NCBI GenBank assembly: GCA_028281865.1
Contig: JANQJB010000098.1
Coordinates: 1 to 36,268, forward strand
Reading direction: 5' to 3'
DNA: 36,268 bases
Origin: Marinagarivorans sp.
GTDB taxonomy: Bacteria > Pseudomonadota > Gammaproteobacteria > Pseudomonadales > Cellvibrionaceae
Shown here piece by piece: positions 34,262 through 36,268 of this stretch (its first letter is position 1; each line of letters opens with the position of its first letter). The translations under genes were made by a program, and so were the position numbers. The notes beneath the pieces are model-generated. The model saw only the letters and a program-made list of their open reading frames with translations, was not told where the DNA came from and searched no databases.

Positions 34262-35350
34262 GTGACAAGCGTTAACTCCTCCCTCGACCACAGCTACATC
34301 GCAAACCCGAAGCTTTTTCAACGCCACGCTCTGCAATGGTTCGATCACGCGGGCCGCAAACACCTACCATGGCAGAAAAATATTACGCCCTATCGCGTAT
34401 GGCTCTCTGAAATCATGCTGCAACAAACGCAAGTTGAAACGGTAGTGCCCTACTTTCAACGATTTACCAAGCAATACCCCAATGTAAAACAGTTGGCGTT
34501 GGCCGAAAGCGACGATGTACTGCACCTGTGGACCGGCCTCGGTTATTACGCCCGTGCACGCAACCTACACAAAACAGCACAGATTGTTCACGCAGAACTC
34601 AAAGGTCGTTTTCCGGACAACGTGGAAGAACTCGCCCAGCTACCCGGGATTGGCCGATCTACGGCAGCGGCAGTCGTCAGCATCGCATACGAGCAACCGG
34701 CCGCAATCCTGGACGGAAATGTTAAACGGGTACTCGCGCGGTGCTTTGCAGTAGAGGGCTGGCCAGGCAAACCGGCGGTAATGAATGAGCTCTGGAAAAT
34801 CGCCGAGAAACTGGTACCGCAAAAACGAAATCGCGACTATTCTCAGGCGATGATGGATTTGGGTGCAATGATTTGCACACGCTCATCACCGAGCTGCAAC
34901 ACCTGCCCGCTACAAAAGCACTGCATTGCTTTTTCGCAAAGCACACAATTGAACTACCCTGGAAAAAAACCCAAACAAGCAACTCCTAAAAAATCCACGA
35001 TAGTTCTAATTTTAAAAGATAAAGAAAACGGCAGCCTGTTACTGGAAAAACGCCCAAGTGTCGGGATTTGGGGCGGTTTGTGGAGTTTTCCAGAGGTGGG
35101 TAATGCGATCCCAGCGGATATTCAACAGATTGCTCCGTTTACGCAAAAAGCCGGCAAACCTCAGATGCTAGAACCCGTTCTGCATACCTTTAGCCATTTT
35201 CAATTGAACATTCGGCCGGCAATTGTGGAAGTCGAAAGCAAACACACGGCCCTCTTTGAACCAAACCGCTACCTTTGGTATAACCGCTCAAAGCCCGCTA
35301 ACGTCGGCTTGCCCGCACCGATTAAAAAGATTATCGAAGCACTTAGCTGA
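34262..35350 (+). CDS. mutY: A/G-specific adenine DNA glycosylase
   Basis: MutY removes adenine mispaired with 8-oxoguanine. The 362-residue protein has the helix-hairpin-helix region [16 protein letters not shown], the catalytic glutamate in [16 protein letters not shown], the catalytic aspartate in [12 protein letters not shown], and the [4Fe-4S] cysteine set C-X6-C-X2-C-X5-C ([17 protein letters not shown]). The C-terminal NUDT1-like domain recognises 8-oxoG ([30 protein letters not shown]). The start is GTG 34262; this adds ~20 residues before the usual MutY start, and no ATG fits better. yggX follows 20 bp later, a conserved pairing. Confidence 0.96.
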   Translation: MTSVNSSLDHSYIANPKLFQRHALQWFDHAGRKHLPWQKNITPYRVWLSEIMLQQTQVETVVPYFQRFTKQYPNVKQLALAESDDVLHLWTGLGYYARARNLHKTAQIVHAELKGRFPDNVEELAQLPGIGRSTAAAVVSIAYEQPAAILDGNVKRVLARCFAVEGWPGKPAVMNELWKIAEKLVPQKRNRDYSQAMMDLGAMICTRSSPSCNTCPLQKHCIAFSQSTQLNYPGKKPKQATPKKSTIVLILKDKENGSLLLEKRPSVGIWGGLWSFPEVGNAIPADIQQIAPFTQKAGKPQMLEPVLHTFSHFQLNIRPAIVEVESKHTALFEPNRYLWYNRSKPANVGLPAPIKKIIEALS

Positions 35351-35370
35351 CGCGAATACGAGATTAACTT

Positions 35371-35649
35371 ATGTCCAAAACCGTCTTCTGCCGCAAGTTT
35401 CAACAAGAACTACCCGCCCTCCTCGCCCCACCCATTCCAGGTGAGGCCGGCCATGATATCTTTGCCAATATTTCGCAAAAAGCCTGGGACGAGTGGCTGA
35501 AGCACCAGACTATGCTGATCAATGAAAAACACCTCAACTTGATGGACCCGGAGGCGAGAAAGTATTTGGGCCAGCAGCGCGATAAGTTTTTTAGCGGGGA
35601 GGAGTACGATCAGGCGGAGGGTTATGTGCCACCAGAGAAGGAAGCTTGA
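35371..35649 (+). CDS. yggX: Fe(2+)-trafficking / oxidative damage protection protein
   Basis: YggX protects iron-sulfur proteins from oxidative damage and is implicated in Fe(II) trafficking. The 92-residue product starts [20 protein letters not shown], with the conserved Cys7, and continues [20 protein letters not shown], then [20 protein letters not shown] and [12 protein letters not shown]. It follows mutY directly, so the adenine glycosylase with its Fe-S cluster and its protector are cotranscribed. Confidence 0.97.
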   Translation: MSKTVFCRKFQQELPALLAPPIPGEAGHDIFANISQKAWDEWLKHQTMLINEKHLNLMDPEARKYLGQQRDKFFSGEEYDQAEGYVPPEKEA

Positions 35650-35734
35650 CTCTTCGAATCCGAGCAGGTTTAATACGCGCCTCTCGCAAATCGTGGTTGC
35701 CCAAAAAGCGCGCTATCAAGCGAAAACAAGCAAT

Positions 35735-35760
35735 GCCCAGATAGCTCAGTTGGGTGAGAC
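35735..35760 (+). pseudogene. 5' fragment of a tRNA-Phe gene
   Basis: From 35735 the sequence is GCCCAGATAGCTCAGT, identical to the first 16 bases of tRNA-Phe at 35952. It then diverges (TGGGTGAGAC against CGGTAGAGCA) and has no anticodon arm, T-arm or acceptor 3' side. The identity extends three bases upstream. It is a truncated copy, not a functional tRNA. Confidence 0.75.
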
Positions 35761-35774
35761 ACGGTTGCTAAAAG

Positions 35775-35815
35775 CAATAAAAAGCACTGCTTTTTAAGTG
35801 TCGAATGCGAGGCCT
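35775..35815. repeat. Palindromic repeat, copy 1
   Basis: The core TAAAAAGCA C TGCTTTTTA (35778-35796) is a 9-bp inverted repeat around one base. It is followed by AAGTGTCGAATGCGAGGCCT. The second copy at 35844 matches with scattered changes. It could be a dispersed palindromic element. Confidence 0.6.
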
Positions 35816-35843
35816 TGGAGGGGTGAGATGTGGTCGCCACCGG

Positions 35844-35884
35844 CGATAAAAAGCATTGCTTTTTAAACATCGAACGCTTGACCT
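35844..35884. repeat. Palindromic repeat, copy 2
   Basis: The core TAAAAAGCA T TGCTTTTTA (35847-35865) has the same 9-bp arms as copy 1, with a different centre base, then AACATCGAACGCTTGACCTG. The copies start 69 bp apart and share about three quarters of bases outside the identical arms by eye. Confidence 0.6.
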
Positions 35885-35951
35885 GGACGGTCAAGCCGGA
35901 ACCAAGCTTCAGGATGAATTGTGGCACTGAAGCAAGCCACAACCAGATAAT

Positions 35952-36027
35952 GCCCAGATAGCTCAGTCGGTAGAGCAGGGGACTGAAAATCCCCGTGTCA
36001 GTGGTTCGATTCCGCCTCTGGGCACCA
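35952..36027 (+). tRNA. tRNA-Phe (anticodon GAA)
   Basis: The 76-nt gene folds as a tRNA with acceptor GCCCAGA/TCTGGGC, discriminator A and encoded CCA. The D-arm is GCTC AGTCGGTA GAGC and the anticodon arm GGGGA CTGAAAA TCCCC, with GAA at 35985-35987. The variable loop is GTGTC and the T-loop TTCGATT. The sequence is close to E. coli tRNA-Phe. The outer T-stem pair is A49-C65, a mismatch. A strong terminator follows directly. Confidence 0.97.
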
Positions 36028-36072
36028 CATAAAAAAAGGCCTCACCAAAAGGTGAGGCCTTTTTTTATGTGG
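36025..36072. terminator. Long perfect inverted-repeat terminator of tRNA-Phe
   Basis: Positions 36025-36046 and 36051-36072 are exact reverse complements (22 bp) around loop AAAA. The core GGCCTCACC/GGTGAGGCC is flanked by 7-base A and T runs and then CCACAT/ATGTGG. The first three bases of the repeat are the CCA end of tRNA-Phe. Confidence 0.88.
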
Positions 36073-36268
36073 CGTCTTGAGGATGGATGATGAATCGCCG
36101 TGGGGCTCGGCTCTACCCAATTAACGGGCTCTACCCAATTAACGGGGGATGGGCATTCGTGTTACTCGATGGCTCTACCCAATTAACGGGGGATGGGCAT
36201 TCGTGTTACTCGATTAATCATACCATCCCACCCGCAGTGAGCTAATACTCTCAACCGATAATTTTCAA
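36073..36268. other. Right-end stretch with tandem repeats, no gene
   Basis: After the tRNA terminator no ORF of note is present up to the window end. The stretch 36109-36214 consists of tandem repeats (listed separately); 36215-36268 shows nothing further. Confidence 0.5.
36109..36214. repeat. 44-bp tandem repeat, two full copies plus an 18-bp partial
   Basis: The unit begins GGCTCTACCCAATTAACG and ends GTGTTACTCGAT. Full copies are 36127-36170 and 36171-36214 and are identical base for base. An 18-bp partial copy (36109-36126) precedes them. The identity indicates recent duplication. There are no spacers, so it is not CRISPR. Confidence 0.9.

Larger units (their letters stand above)
35650..35951. 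other. Repeat-rich intergenic region before tRNA-Phe
   Basis: This ~300-bp stretch between yggX and tRNA-Phe has no credible gene. It holds a 5' fragment of tRNA-Phe (35732-35750 identical to 35949-35967) and two diverged palindromic repeats (35775-35815 and 35844-35884). A minus-strand frame (35670-35942) shows a protein-level repeat (KKQCFL twice) simply because the DNA repeats; I reject it as a gene. Confidence 0.6.

Noticed and set aside
35670-35942. Minus-strand 90-residue ORF
   Set aside because: Its internal protein repeat comes from the two DNA palindromic repeats and it overlaps the tRNA fragment. No family features.
36109-36214. Possible CRISPR array
   Set aside because: Only two directly adjoining full copies of 44 bp with no unique spacers, and no cas genes in the window.

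Overview
The window reads as a chromosomal segment of a marine-type gammaproteobacterium, most likely in or near the Cellvibrionales (Saccharophagus/Teredinibacter-like). This placement is inference. It rests on gene order shared with Pseudomonas (prmA-DUF3426-dusB-fis-purH-purD, and rppH-ptsP-lgt-thyA-folA with a divergent HAD phosphatase), on a Vibrio-TonB2-type energy-transduction operon, and on moderate GC content. There are no phage genes, transposases or CRISPR arrays. Most of the window is core genome.

Layout. Positions 1-10026 (+ strand): the 3' part of prmA, a zinc-ribbon/DUF3426 membrane protein, dusB-fis (4-nt overlap, Rho-independent terminator), purH, purD and a 1023-residue GH15 protein resembling the regulatory alpha subunit of phosphorylase kinase. 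Positions 10224-11321 (+): a soluble chemoreceptor with a C-terminal CZB domain that lacks the usual zinc-ligand cysteine. Positions 11398-20299: a TonB neighbourhood. The minus-strand operon DUF3450 - ttpC - exbB - exbD - tonB - TPR has the order known for Vibrio TonB2. Beyond it lie an orphan second exbD, a small secreted protein of unknown function, and a plus-strand gene fusing a chalcone-isomerase-like domain to a TonB C-terminal domain. A 25-bp perfect inverted repeat separates that fusion gene from the operon. A roughly 900-bp stretch without a clear gene holds a 27-codon candidate small ORF.

Positions 20595-25952 (- strand): rppH, ptsP, lgt, thyA and folA, closely packed apart from the ptsP-lgt gap. 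Positions 26196-29243 (+): a HAD-IB phosphatase, an imelysin-like lipoprotein with an altered GxHxxE motif, and an HDOD signalling protein. Positions 29403-34125 (- strand): a cold-shock protein with a strongly structured leader, gcvH, gcvT, and the permease and binding protein of an Fe(III) ABC transporter. Divergent from the binding protein are mutY and yggX (+), with a plausible Fur box between fbpA and mutY.

The last ~600 bp are repeat-rich: a 5' fragment of a tRNA-Phe gene, two diverged ~40-bp palindromic repeats, intact tRNA-Phe(GAA), a 22-bp perfect inverted-repeat terminator that starts in the tRNA CCA, and identical 44-bp tandem repeats.

The most interesting signals are the chalcone-isomerase/TonB fusion inside an enlarged TonB locus, the candidate pseudoknot in the csp leader, the altered metal-site residues in the CZB receptor and the imelysin-like lipoprotein, and the tRNA-fragment/palindrome/tandem-repeat cluster at the right end.
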